A stretch of DNA of 64,000 nucleotides from Polytrichum commune (taxonomy: Eukaryota > Streptophyta > Polytrichopsida > Polytrichales > Polytrichaceae). The DNA is taken from NCBI GenBank assembly GCA_950295325.1, contig OX485809.1, positions 31,262,144 to 31,326,143 of the forward strand, given 5' to 3'. A program made the position numbers and the translations under genes. Each line of letters begins with the position of its first letter. Positions within the stretch are counted from its first letter, which is position 1. Shown piece by piece: positions 48,998 to 59,959 of the stretch. The notes beneath the pieces were generated by a model that searched no databases, had not been told where the DNA came from, and was given only the letters and a program-made list of their open reading frames with translations.

Positions 48998-50699
48998 TTG
49001 ATTCATACTTTGAAAAGACGTCATGGCACCTTTATGGACATCATTGTGGATAAGCAAGGGAGCTACATTCTTTGAAGGAGCCAGAACCAGCTATTTCTTG
49101 TATCATACTGCAATCAATATGCACGTGTTGTTAACAGCAATCAGCTGCAGATTTTGCCATGGAGAACATCGCTTTACATCGCTTCAATGGTAAATATGTG
49201 ATTCACCTTCTAAAATTTGAATGCCCTCAGCTCAAACTGGTGTTAGTTGGACAAATTGTTTTCAGTTGTGTATGGCTCCTGACTTACATTTGAATTCAGA
49301 ATTTGTGATTTGAAGTCTGGTGGTAATAATTTGTCTCCTCTGTTTTGCAGCTTTTTCCTAGAACATCCTGCTTCCAAAGTAGCACTATCTAACGAGCAAC
49401 AAACTTGGTAAGCCAACAATACACTCATCATGTGTTCTGGTTGAGAAACTTCTACTAATACTTTCAAATCATGAATTCAATTCCGGTCTGTTATTAGTGT
49501 CAGTTGATGATGACAAACTAATAATAACTGGTGGTCTTTTCCAGTGAGCAGATCATTATTGATTCTACAAAAGCTGCACCATTGTGCAGGACCTGGGTTG
49601 CCAATAATCTGGGGATATTTACTGTCAATGATACTTGATGACGAATGATGTCTGGTGCCCAATGTTACCGAGAACAATTCATCAAATTACTTGTCAGTAT
49701 CAGTTGATCATTTTTTATAAAATCCACAGCCTGAAGTAGCACAAGGCTAATCCTTGGGACTATCCACGAAGATCTTGGATCCAATGAGGAGCTGAACCTG
49801 TTGTGGCACTCAATTTTGTCCAACACATAGTAAGGTTAATTTTATTTGAGAAAGGTTTCTGTATATTAATGCCATTTTAAACCATCATCAAGGTGCAAGT
49901 GCCAGGTGTTTATTATGGTATTTTGAGGACTTCTGAGCAATATTCGTTTAACCAATCAGTCTTTGCTTTCATTGACCTTCACTTTGGCACATCAACACTG
50001 AAACATATTGACTTGAAAGACATGCAGTTAGTAGGTGAAGTTTGTGGAATGGTATTTTCTACGAATGCCAAACAAGGTCTTCCTTTTTCCATTTTTTAAT
50101 CTGTCTCATTTGTGAGTCATGGAAGTCCCAGGCTGGTTTCATCAGCCCTTTTTTGTATGTTGTGTTTTACATGACTCACCTCAGACTCGACTTTGTAAAT
50201 ATTATGAAGATTTATGGGCAGGCCATAGGTTCAAACCAATGTTGGACCGGTATATAGGTGAATGCATAGTATCAGTAATCAACATCAGTGATGGTATCAA
50301 AGAACCGACATGTGGGTATCTAAATTGTAGTACTAGTCAAATATCCATACTTGGTGGGTATGTCAAGATGGGAGAATCTTTATATGTTGAGTTACTATTT
50401 GGGTCAATGCCTTTCTAAACCATATTGATATTAAGATGATTTTACCTAGATATGAAAGTTCTTGCATAGTATGTAGCCTTGAATGGTATTGAAAACAAAA
50501 ATATTGTTAAATATCCACAGGCTACTGGCATCAAAAAGTGTGAATCCTCATTATAGATACCAAATGGTATTAAAAAAAAGACGATACCAGTCCAATACTG
50601 GTTTAGAAGGTTGGGCATTGGCAATGTTAGAAACTGGCCAGTTGGATACATTCATTTACTGCATCTGAACAATATTTGACACTCTTTAAAACGTTGTAA
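48998..50699. other. BRP1 3' flank
   Basis: This contains the BRP1 3' untranslated region; its end is not identifiable. There are no domain-bearing open frames in the rest. Confidence 0.45.
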
Positions 50700-51260
50700 G
50701 ATTCTAGACTTAAGAAGCTCAACGTCTTCAAATGGCTCAGCACATAAAGGGTTATGAAGTGAAATGAAATTGATTTTAAAGTCCGGGAAGCCAAAAAGGC
50801 TAATGGGACTAAAAAATTATCAAGATGGTTTCAAACTAGCCAATTCTCTGAAGTGGTGGAGTGTGGTAGCCTCCATGAGACAGAGGCTAATGTCAACTTT
50901 CATGGTCCAATTGAAAGATAGCCTTCGGGCTCCCTTGAAATACTTTTTCAAATAGTGATGGAAACTTAGCTCTAATGGGGTTATATAGGGGACATTCCAA
51001 TATGAAATGTCTAATTTCCAGTTGCATTATAAGAGCAAAAGTAGCATAGTCTAGTATCTCTAGAGCCAAGGATAGTCATCCATCATCCAATTTCAATGGC
51101 AAGTGTGTGTTTGAGGTGCTGTAGGCAACAATGATTTTGCGTTGTGGTTGCTTCAAGTACAATCCACATTCATATTTGAGAAAATCCTTAAGGTGGAGGT
51201 AATCTCGTTTGTTCCTAGAGTGACAGAAAGAGTTCCATTGTTTAGCAAGAAAGCCTCCTT
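50700..51260 (-). pseudogene. Decayed LINE-type reverse transcriptase C-terminus, second copy
   Basis: Minus-strand translation near 51070-50945 gives LGSRDTRLCYFCSYN. After a stop and one-base shift comes HFILECPLYNPIRAKFPSLF. This is a Cys-x2-Cys...His-x4-Cys zinc motif with the following Pro-Leu-Tyr typical of non-LTR retrotransposon C-termini. The rest of the segment aligns with 33900-34540 ('caatttc(t/a)atgg(g/c)aagt', 'aatagtg(g/a)tggaaact'). It is broken by stops. Confidence 0.65.
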
Positions 51261-51569
51261 GATATTATCATATGCTATTTTTTATGTGGTTGGGTTGTGT
51301 TGGATTTTTCAATGAGATAGACCCCATGATATCTTCCACATGGTGGTCAATTTGTGCCACATGTTAAATCCTTGTTCAACCAAGTTTCGGGAAAGTGAGG
51401 ATGCTTTACTAACTAATAAAGAGGGGCATAGGTGGGCAAGCCATTATTGAAAGCCCATAGTGAGCTTGAGAGCGTATGATTCTATGGATATAATTCAAAT
51501 GAGGTTGGGCTAGGGAATCGTTGGACTCTACCTGCAGTTTTAGCATTCTCCACCATGCTATGCAACTTA

Positions 51570-52153
51570 GGGCCACTTCACACACAAGGTTGAAGGCCCT
51601 TGACCATGGCAGTGTAAGAGCTCTCATTGGTCAAAAAGGCGGAGACCATCCAAGTTCACTTCACACTAGGAGGTAAAGGCCTAAAGGCCCAAAGAAAAGT
51701 TCGTGGATGAAAAGTCTACATGGAGTCCTACATGGCTGGTTGTGGATAAGGGTGCATGGTCTACCGGAATTTGCGTCCAGCCCACCTCCAAGAGGTGGCT
51801 CTGACGCAAATTCTGGGAGACCATGATTTTTTTAATATTTTTCCAGCAGGACAGATTTGAGGACAGACTACATGGTAGATTCCAGAACAGATTCCAGGAC
51901 AGACAAACACCACCAAGTAATTATCTTAAATTGATAAACTTGGAGACATATTATATTAAACCAAATCCTCCCCTCTTTTTCCGCCAACAAAATATGCAAT
52001 GGTCCCGCAACATGGTTCATTCTCACTTCACACTATGCTTGAGGGCCCAAGACTACATAAAATGGCTTTCCCAACACCCATGGCCTTTGGATGAGAGTCA
52101 AGGGTCCTCACCATTACAAGGTCACGGCTCTTGGCTCATGTGTGAAATAGCCC
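51570..52153 (-). mobile_element. MITE family A, copy 3 (reverse orientation)
   Basis: The ends are GGGCCACTTCACACAC and ATGTGTGAAATAGCCC, with TTA on both flanks (51567-51569, 52154-52156). The body is related to the reverse complement of the copies at 30709 and 36005, but at 584 bp it is longer and more diverged, with an internal segment of its own around 51780-51950. Confidence 0.88.
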
Positions 52154-52156
52154 TTA

Positions 52157-53820
52157 TATGTTCAGCTATGATGATATTTCCAAATGATTATTGGATTCAA
52201 TTATGTAAGTAAAGAAAAGATAAATATTATAAGTTCATTTAATTGAGGATAACCGTGATCCCACTATCCTTAGAAATATACTCTAAACTTGCCAGGTTGT
52301 CAACTGCCTCCTGTGCTTTGGCGCCGGCCTGTCAGCCTACTGTCTCATAACTATATATATATATAAACTCTATAATCCATCCTTCACAACTATCTTTGGG
52401 TTACATATCCTGAGACATCCTTGGTTTAATGTTGACCCTCAAGGTTTTTGCAAAACAGCAATAGTTACTTGTTCACACAGATGCAGAGCCTAAACTCTCC
52501 ACCACGTTAAAAATCGTGAAGGAGTGTAAAGTATCTTAGATTTTCATTTTCGTGACAATACTTGTGTTCCATTCTTAGAGACATTTGACCACTTTACAAC
52601 GGTATCAAATGGGGTTACACATCTTATGTAATATGTGGTCTACATCTGTGCTTCAATGATAGATTAATAGTTGATACACTCTTGCATGTAATTTTCCGAA
52701 TTGGTCTATGAAAAACACACCCCACCAAGTGTGCTTGAGGAGGACAAGAGATCCATAAAAAGAACCATTCAATAATAATACTGTACTTTTCACTGACAGT
52801 TTATGTATAATCAATTAATAGAAGATGTATAAATAACTTAAGGATTGAAAACCACACAGAAGTAGATTTCAGACTGAGGTTCATTATGCTTATTGAAAAC
52901 AAGCTGAAGAATTGTATTGCCTCAACTGAGCCTACCAACTTACTATGAGCATTTTCTGTCCAGAAGTATGTGCAGCACTTGTTGAATTCATGAGCAATTT
53001 TGGCTTACCCAGAGGACATACGGAGACTGTCAGAATGTACTATGCTCTGTGATACCCAGTGAACAAGCTTTTCTTGCAATTTTTCTCCTTTCTTGAGACT
53101 TGAGTCACAAAAGTCTGCTTACTGAAGGGAATCTTTTAATATTGTTTTGAATTACTCTCTCAGCACTAAAGATGAAGGAATGTTCCTTCAGGTGTTCTAT
53201 GAAGAACTGATGATGCATCCTTACAAAGTTAGATTCACATCAACTTCCACCTCTAGTAGCCAAGAGCACTCTGCACAGACAATAGTCAGCTGTACTCAAG
53301 GATGCGCAAGAGCAACTACAATGGAAAATAGGTTGCTACTTCCATGCCTAAAACACAAGAGTTAGAATCTATCCTCTTGATAAAACTAGGACAATTGTTG
53401 GTCGACAACTGATTGCCAGTCAAGGATGCCCATTATCTTTGCAAAAGATTCCGGCATTCATTCAACGAGCATTGAGAAATATCAATGCATCAGTCACATT
53501 CACCGTCCTTGGCAACCTGCAGCCAATCCAAAACCCCGATAAGAAATAGAAATAGCAATCTGCTTGTGCAGAGCACCATATTTAAAGACTACAGAACTGA
53601 CATGGTTGACAGAGCTAGTAGGCACTTCAGACCAATTTGGTTCTGCATACCAAAATATACTTCCCTGAAATCTTGAGCAGGGAATGGACAGTATTTGTCC
53701 CCATCAGTTACAACTCTAGTTTGTGATCAATCTATACGTCACTAGTACTTGGACTGCATAACTGCGGCAGGCTATCCTAGAGATGATCACAAGGAAAGGA
53801 ATCCGTCTCAAAGGTTCACA
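52157..53820. other. Gene-free stretch between convergent genes
   Basis: No gene recognised. A TA tract occurs near 52353-52365. The 53147-53676 frames lack domains. The right part may hold the 3' end of the minus-strand gene that follows. Confidence 0.4.
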
Positions 53821-54048
53821 AGTTAACCAGATCATCTGATAACAAGATGATTACAAGGAAACAAGACATTGAAAGCTGCAGATGCACCAACATGAAACTC
53901 AGGACCTTCAAGAAGATACTCAAACTGGGCAACAGAGGCCCATCTTTCACCCATTAATGCAACAATGTAAGAGAACAACTGGGGCATTCACAGGACCACT
54001 CAAGGGGTTGATGAAAGACCATAGGCAAAGAGAAATGAGGATATCAAC

Positions 54049-56536
54049 CTGAGGCCGAGGAGGAGCAACACCAGCGGCATGCTCAAGCTCCTGTATCCTT
54101 TTCTCCAATTGAGTGTAATATCCCTCCACCTAGCCATTCCAAACTTTCAAGATAAGTACTCTATAATGAGCACTGCTTGCCTCCTCCTATAGGATTCAAG
54201 GATGCCAAGAAAAGAGCACAGATGCAGTTTTAAAAACCAACTTCTCTGTTCCAATTTATAATCTCAACAATTCCTAGACTGGTTGTAAGCCGGCAAAAGC
54301 TTCTGCAACAAGAGCATTACATTTGCTTCTTTGCTTGCATAATGCCAAGTCAAACACAAATCTCACAGCTACAAGTTGATCAAACTGTCCTACTGTGAAA
54401 TATCTGTTTTAAAGACATCCATAAGGCAGCCTCAAACATAGCTGCTCAAACACTAATGCCTCGCATGATTGGTAACACATGCTGCGGACATGTCAAGCAT
54501 AAATGACTGATTGACCTGTAAACTGTGGTCCAATGCTGCAACCAAACAACAGGCTAACATACTTGAGCAAAACTTCAAAAGCGGTCCACATATCTGTAGG
54601 TAGATAAGCCTGACATTGTAGACATTGCATAGCACTGACACATCATTAAAACCCTGAACCCAATGCACACCACAGATCAAACTGAAATGTCTGTACCAGT
54701 GACTCTACATTTTGTGACCAGCTCAAAATTTGTGCTGGAGCACAATAAAGAAGAACCACCAAGGGTTTCCTCTCATGGGGTTTGCATGTGCAATCTCACT
54801 GCAACTCTGGCACACTTGATCAAAACATCCAGATCCAAAATCTTTGACTGAACAAGCAATACTCTGAGTTCACATAAACTCTTTGATCAGTGCCTATAGA
54901 AGTAGCTTGGGAAGTGTCCAATAAATGCCGTCATACTCTGATTTTTTGCCATCAGGCAAAGAGGCTGAGAACCCAAACATCAATTTTCATACAAAACCCT
55001 TCTTTTCATCACAGTCACAACCAGCTCCACACCTGCTCCACCAGACCCCAGCCATGTCCCAATTTCCACAGAAACTGCTGCCAACATCCCCGGCCTTGAG
55101 ATAACAATGTCCTATCCAGATCCGCCACAAAGTGCCACCTACCTAACATAATTCCTAGGGGGAAGAGATCCTAAACTACACAAAATAATCGGTCAATTCC
55201 TCAAACCCTAAAACCCCAAAGGGGTATGAGGAATTAAGGAGAAGTGCCCCAACCTTGACACAAAAATGGCCTCACCTCATCCACCACAACATGAAAATTC
55301 CACCACCCTAAAAGAATTCCTAGAAAACTTTCTTCAGTCCAGGGAACACTCAAGGAGTGATTCCACCATTTAGACCGATCTCCACCTTGAGACAACGAAT
55401 GGCTTCACATTATCCACCACAAAATGCTGTCACCTTGCAGACATTCCTGATCCGTACAGGCCATCACGCCCTTGAAACAATCCATCCAAACCCCAAATCA
55501 CAAATGAGTGATTCCAAAATTCAGACCGAGCTCAACCCTGAGATAACGAATGCCTCCCATTTTCTACTATACATTTTGGAGACATTGAACGGTGATCACA
55601 GACGTGGTAAGGGAGGCTGGTGACGTTCAACCTTCCAGACAACCTTCCCAGCCGTCGCAACCGCATGGCCTCGGAGACTGATTCGTATGCGCGAGTCCAA
55701 GTCCAATGCAAAACGCCGTCACCCTCTAAACAATGACATTCCTCAGAAGCCCTCTCAAGCCCTTGAAACAATCAATCCAAACCCCAAATCACAAAGGGTT
55801 CTCCCAGAATTTAGACCGATCTAGAGCTTAACACAACGAAAGGCCTCACGTTATCTTTTATACATTTTGGATATGTCGAACGGGGATGTTGATCGTACGG
55901 GCGGTGAGGCCGTCGGCCGTCGACTCCATTATATTAATTCATAAGCGCAGGTGCAACGGGCCGAGACGGCATAGCCCCAAACTACATAGTCCACTACATA
56001 ATGCCGTCACCTTGCAGATATTCCTGTTCCTCGCAGCCCGTCCGACGACGTTGAAACAATCAATCCAACCCCCAAATCCCAAACGAGTAATTCCAGCAAT
56101 TTAGACCGACCTCGCGCTCGTCGCAGCGAGTAGCCTCACATTATCCACCAAATAATTCCGTCCCCTTGCCATGCCCTCCCCACTTCCTTGAAACAATCGA
56201 TGAATCGATCGAAACCTGAAAACCCTAACGCCCGCGAGGAGTGATGCGCAATTTGAGTGCGAATGGGGGATATGATGGAATGTAGTACGTTACCTCATCG
56301 GAGAGGATATGGTGGCTGCCCCACACGTCTCTTTGCAGCTGGTACATGGCGATGCCGGAGGCCACAGCGAATCCCGTCAAAAACGAGGCGGCCCGCACTC
56401 GGAACATCGTGCTTGCTTCGAGCCCTGTGATGCTCCCAACACTCGCCTCCTCTTTCTCCTCTTCGTCTTCGTCTTCGTCTTCGACTGTCTTCAGACCCAA
56501 GATCATCCATCCTTGTGGATGTTTCTCCATCTTCAT
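54049..56536 (-). CDS. Small single-span membrane protein, function unknown (3' end unresolved)
   Basis: Two exons are clear on the minus strand: 56536-56294 and 54129-54049, joined GAG|GTG in phase 0 with GT-AG borders. They encode about 108 residues. The first 43 are acidic and contain a GAC/GAA microsatellite-coded Asp/Glu run. Then comes MFRVRAASFLTGFAVASGIAMY, a likely membrane anchor preceded by basic residues, and a coiled-coil-like stretch YYTQLEKRIQELEHAAG. Similar short plant proteins often start at the Met of MFRVRA (56407), so that ATG may be the true start. A possible third exon from 53978 (70-bp intron, open for about 50 codons) is weak; alternatively the frame runs through exon 2 to a stop at 53947. 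I do not recognise the family and assign no function. Confidence 0.6.
55330..56210. repeat. Tandem array (~290-bp unit) in intron 1 of the small membrane protein gene
   Basis: The word TTGAAACAATC recurs at 55472, 55763, 56051 and 56188, so the periods are 291, 288 and a shortened 137. Each unit also has 'tccaaaccccaaatc', 'ttagaccga', 'acaacgaa', 'cctcac.ttatc' and 'tgccgtcaccttgcagacattcct'-like blocks. Moderately diverged. Confidence 0.85.
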
Positions 56537-56696
56537 CCGATAGTTATCATCCGGTTATGTGGATGAATGACTCATCGCGCATGGTGACAGATCATCATGC
56601 GTCTCGTTCCACGGCTCAGCCTTCGTGGCATCTAATTTGGGTGACCTCATCACTCGTGGATGAAGGGCCTTTATGTGTTGTGCAAGTTCTCGGTCA

Positions 56697-58143
56697 AGGA
56701 GGGGCTCGGGCTAGAGCTCATGTCAAATTTGTATGGGTCCCGCCATGCTGAGTCATGACCCCATCATATATTTACGAACTTTTTAAGGGAGGGTGTCAGG
56801 GTTGGGGCCTGCGATCCAACAGCCCTTGGTAGCTTCGTTTGTGGGGGGGGGAATCCCAACCGAAAATTTGTTGTCCGTCCCGTTTGACTTTCAACAAGCA
56901 TTTCCTCTTGCATTTTTGAAGGTCACTTATCCACAAAAACCCATATTGAGTGCACTTCACTTTCAAGGTCCAAAATCCAATGTATGTTCACTTCCCTCTA
57001 GTAAATAAACAATTAATTGGGATTTCATTCCGAAAGTGAAACCGTCAATCAAGCATGAAATCAACTTGGAAGTCAAAAATATTGCAAATTCCTCATTGGC
57101 ATTAAAGACCTTGACTTACCATTTGAAAGGGTCTTTGTCATTTTAAAATGAAACTTAAAATAGTGTTCTACTTTTAGTTTGTTTATTTTATGATAATCCA
57201 GCTAATTCCTTCTACTTGCACAAGTATTCATGTAAACTCAAACTAGTTAAGTGTGATTAAATGTATTTAGGCATATTAAGCCTAGTTTAATGTAAATGAG
57301 TGCAAGGCCTAAGTTCTATAAGTATTCATAGAAATTCGAACTAATTAAGCCTGATTAAGTGCAGGTATGCACAGTAAACCTAATTTGGCATAATGAACCC
57401 TAAACAAGAGTATTTAAGCACGTTGATTTGAATGTTTTAATTAACGAATTACTTACTTAAAGTAAGCACATTTTTATTTAATTAGTCTTAATTACTTTGG
57501 TAGGCATACTTTTATTTAGTAAGGATTAATTAGGTGCATTAAGTTCAATTAGGCTTAATACGCTTAAATAAATTGAATTGCACTTAATTGGTTTGAATGT
57601 GTATGAATACTTTTGTAAGTAGAAGGAATCAACAAAAAAAAAAAGCACACTATTTTAAGTTTCATTTTGGAACGACAAAGACCATGTCAAACGCTAAGCC
57701 ACGTAAAGTACAAGGTCCTCAATGCTAGTGAGGATTTTGTAATATTTTTTACTTCCAAGTTAACTAAATGCTATATTGACAATTTCATTTCAAAAATTAA
57801 ATTCTAGTCAATTGCTTGGTTTTTAAGGGGAAGTGAACACGTATATTGGACTATGACCTGAAAGGCGAACTACACTTGATATGGGTTTTTGTGGACAAGT
57901 GGCCTTCAATAATGCAAGGGCAACAAATAAATTGAAGTTGGGTGAGGTGGGTAACAATTTTTAGTTGGGATCATAATATTTTTATTTATTTTAAGGGGGG
58001 GGGGGCTGCCCCATAGGTGTTGGATTGTAGGCCTCCACCTTGACACCCCTCCACATGAAAGTTCGTAAATATATGATGAGGTCATGGCACGATAGAGCAG
58101 GGCCCATGCAGTGTGACATGAGCTCTAGCCCAAATCCCAAGGA
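56697..58143. mobile_element. 1.45-kb near-palindrome, foldback-type element
   Basis: The left arm (from about 56697) and the right arm (to about 58143) are inverted copies through a centre near 57415. Paired landmarks are GGGCTAGAGCTCATGTCA with its complement near 58105-58130, ATCATATATTTACGAAC (56763-56779) with 58061-58077, CCACAAAAACCCATAT (56931-56946) with 57879-57894, and CCTTCTACTT near 57212 with its complement near 57620. Weaker pairing on 'attaagcctagtt' blocks continues to the centre. The arms are about 700 bp each and non-coding. No target duplication is certain. Confidence 0.85.
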
Positions 58144-58404
58144 GGGGGTTATAATTATATGTTGGAAAGTAATCCACTCGTCAAGGGGTGGAGACTTTAA
58201 GTAGGTGTCAATGTATGTATGTACATGTGTATGTATGTATGTGTATTATAAGGACCCACCTCTTTACCCGCCGCAACCTAGCATAAATTTTTAATGGAAT
58301 AGGTTCGTCATCCATTTCGGCTAAAGTCAACTCACCTTATGACATTGTTTATTGTATACATCTACTAGGAAAAAGTTGATGTGGGGTATCATGATTTCTC
58401 TTAG

Positions 58405-58613
58405 CAATATACTAAGGTATGTGGGTGTTATTTGGTTCGTTTTCATGTTCTCCAACTTCTACCAATTAGATCTACAAAACGAAACTTGTGTTGTTGTACC
58501 AAATTTACAATGAAACACATGCAAAAACATGACTGAAAATTGGGACCCCACCCCTTTGCTTTAGTTATGGTTATCAGAAGTGCACATTTGTTGAGTTCTA
58601 ATTCAATACATAG
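58405..58613. repeat. Left part of a repeat split by the Copia insertion
   Basis: It begins AAGGTATGTGGGTGTTATT at 58413, as does 62918. This left part plus 62669-62917 aligns with the unbroken copy 62918-63310, so the repeat was tandemly duplicated and one copy was later interrupted at 58613/62669. Confidence 0.7.
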
Positions 58614-58873
58614 TTTTAAGACACCACCATCGACAACGACTGGGTGTCAGTAGACCCAACTTCGTCATCATAGGATGTTATCTTGGGACTATAGGCATGT
58701 TATCTTGGAACTATAGTTACCAACGAGGCATGTTACCTTGGAAGTATCAAACCTTCTATATCTATCCGAGTAAATGGTTAATAAAGAAGAAGTGACCTCT
58801 CGTTCTCGTGCTCTCTTGCTCATAGACTTTTACCCATCATTAATCCCTCTCTCGTCTCATCATTTTCGTAACA
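58614..58873 (+). repeat. 5' LTR of the Copia element
   Basis: About 260 bp, matching 62386-62668. It starts TTTTAAGACACCA (consensus TGTTAGGACACCA in the other copy) and ends near CGTAACA. Shared blocks include 'cataggatgttatcttgg', 'gaggcatgttacct' and 'agaagtgacctctcgtt'. The following CGTTATCATCAC word resembles the sequence often found just inside plant Copia LTRs. Confidence 0.88.
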
Positions 58874-58954
58874 CGTTATCATCACAAAAGCTCTAACAAA
58901 TGTTGTTGTTTTGAGTTTGGTGAGTTTTGTAAGAGTGGTATATTGCTTAAGTGT

Positions 58955-59705
58955 TGTGAGGTGGAAGAGAGAAAGATGTGGTGCTTGTGAGGATCATGAT
59001 TCAAGGAAGTAACAACATACAAATGTTTCCTTAGGCAGGGAATTGCTAGGGTACACCAACCTATTTTGTGACTTGTAGAGCTAAATTTTCATAACACCCT
59101 CTTTGATGATGTATGTAATTTCATTGATATCAAGTATAGTTTGCACGTCTTTGGGTGAAGCGATGGTGAGGTGGTTGCAAAAATGCTCAAACTTGTTGTG
59201 TGGTGATCCCTTTATCACAATGTTTGCAATCTTATTATATGTGGAAATGTAGGAAATTTTGGATTTTCTATTCTCAAACTCCTCTCAAATGAAATGATAC
59301 AATATGTCTATATGAAAAATGGTCAATCATAATATGTTATCAAAATATTTGACAACATATTTGTCATATGGATATATTGTATCATTTCATTCCATAGAAT
59401 TTTGAGGATGGAGAAAATTATAATTTGTACATTTCCACATATGATAAGCTTGTAAACATTATGATCAAGGGATTACCACACGACAAGTTTGAGCATTTTT
59501 GCAACCACCTCACCATCGCTTCACCCAAAGACGAGCAAACTCTACTTGATATCAATGAAATTACATACATCATCAAAGAGGGTGTTATGAAAATTTAGCT
59601 CTACGAGTCATGGAACAAGTTGTGTAGCCTAGCAATTCCTTTGTATATTATTATTTCCCTGGATCATGATCCTCACAGTCACCACACCTTTCTTTCTTCC
59701 ACCTC
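58955..59705. repeat. Inverted duplication of the Copia gag region
   Basis: The left arm, about 58955-59330, is the reverse complement of the right arm, about 59340-59705, with a loop of only about 10 bp. A 30-bp block is perfectly paired: 59159-59188 with 59491-59520. The right arm in the plus sense reads as gag-like protein (KLVNIMIKGLPHDKFEHF, then IASPKDEQTLLDINEIT), so the left arm is the inverted copy. Part of the left-arm sequence occurs a third time, in direct orientation, at about 59709-59800. Confidence 0.9.
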
Positions 59706-59959
59706 ACTGGGATTTTAATTTTTTTTCTATCCTCAAACTTCTCCTGAACGAAACGATACAATACATCCATGAGATAAATGGTTTGTCGAAATCTTTTATT
59801 AAAATACTGCAGTTAATCGCTAGACCATTATTCATGAGATCCAATCTTCCTACTTCCACATAGGGCTATGTTATCCTTTATGCATAATCATTGGTTCATT
59901 TAAGACCCTCCATGCTAGAATTCACAAGACCTTCATAAATAATATTTGGTCAAGTACCT

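Noticed and set aside
53835-53978. Third coding exon of the small membrane protein gene
   Set aside because: Open for about 50 codons and preceded by AG, but the intron would be only 70 bp and the peptide has no family match; kept only as a possibility.
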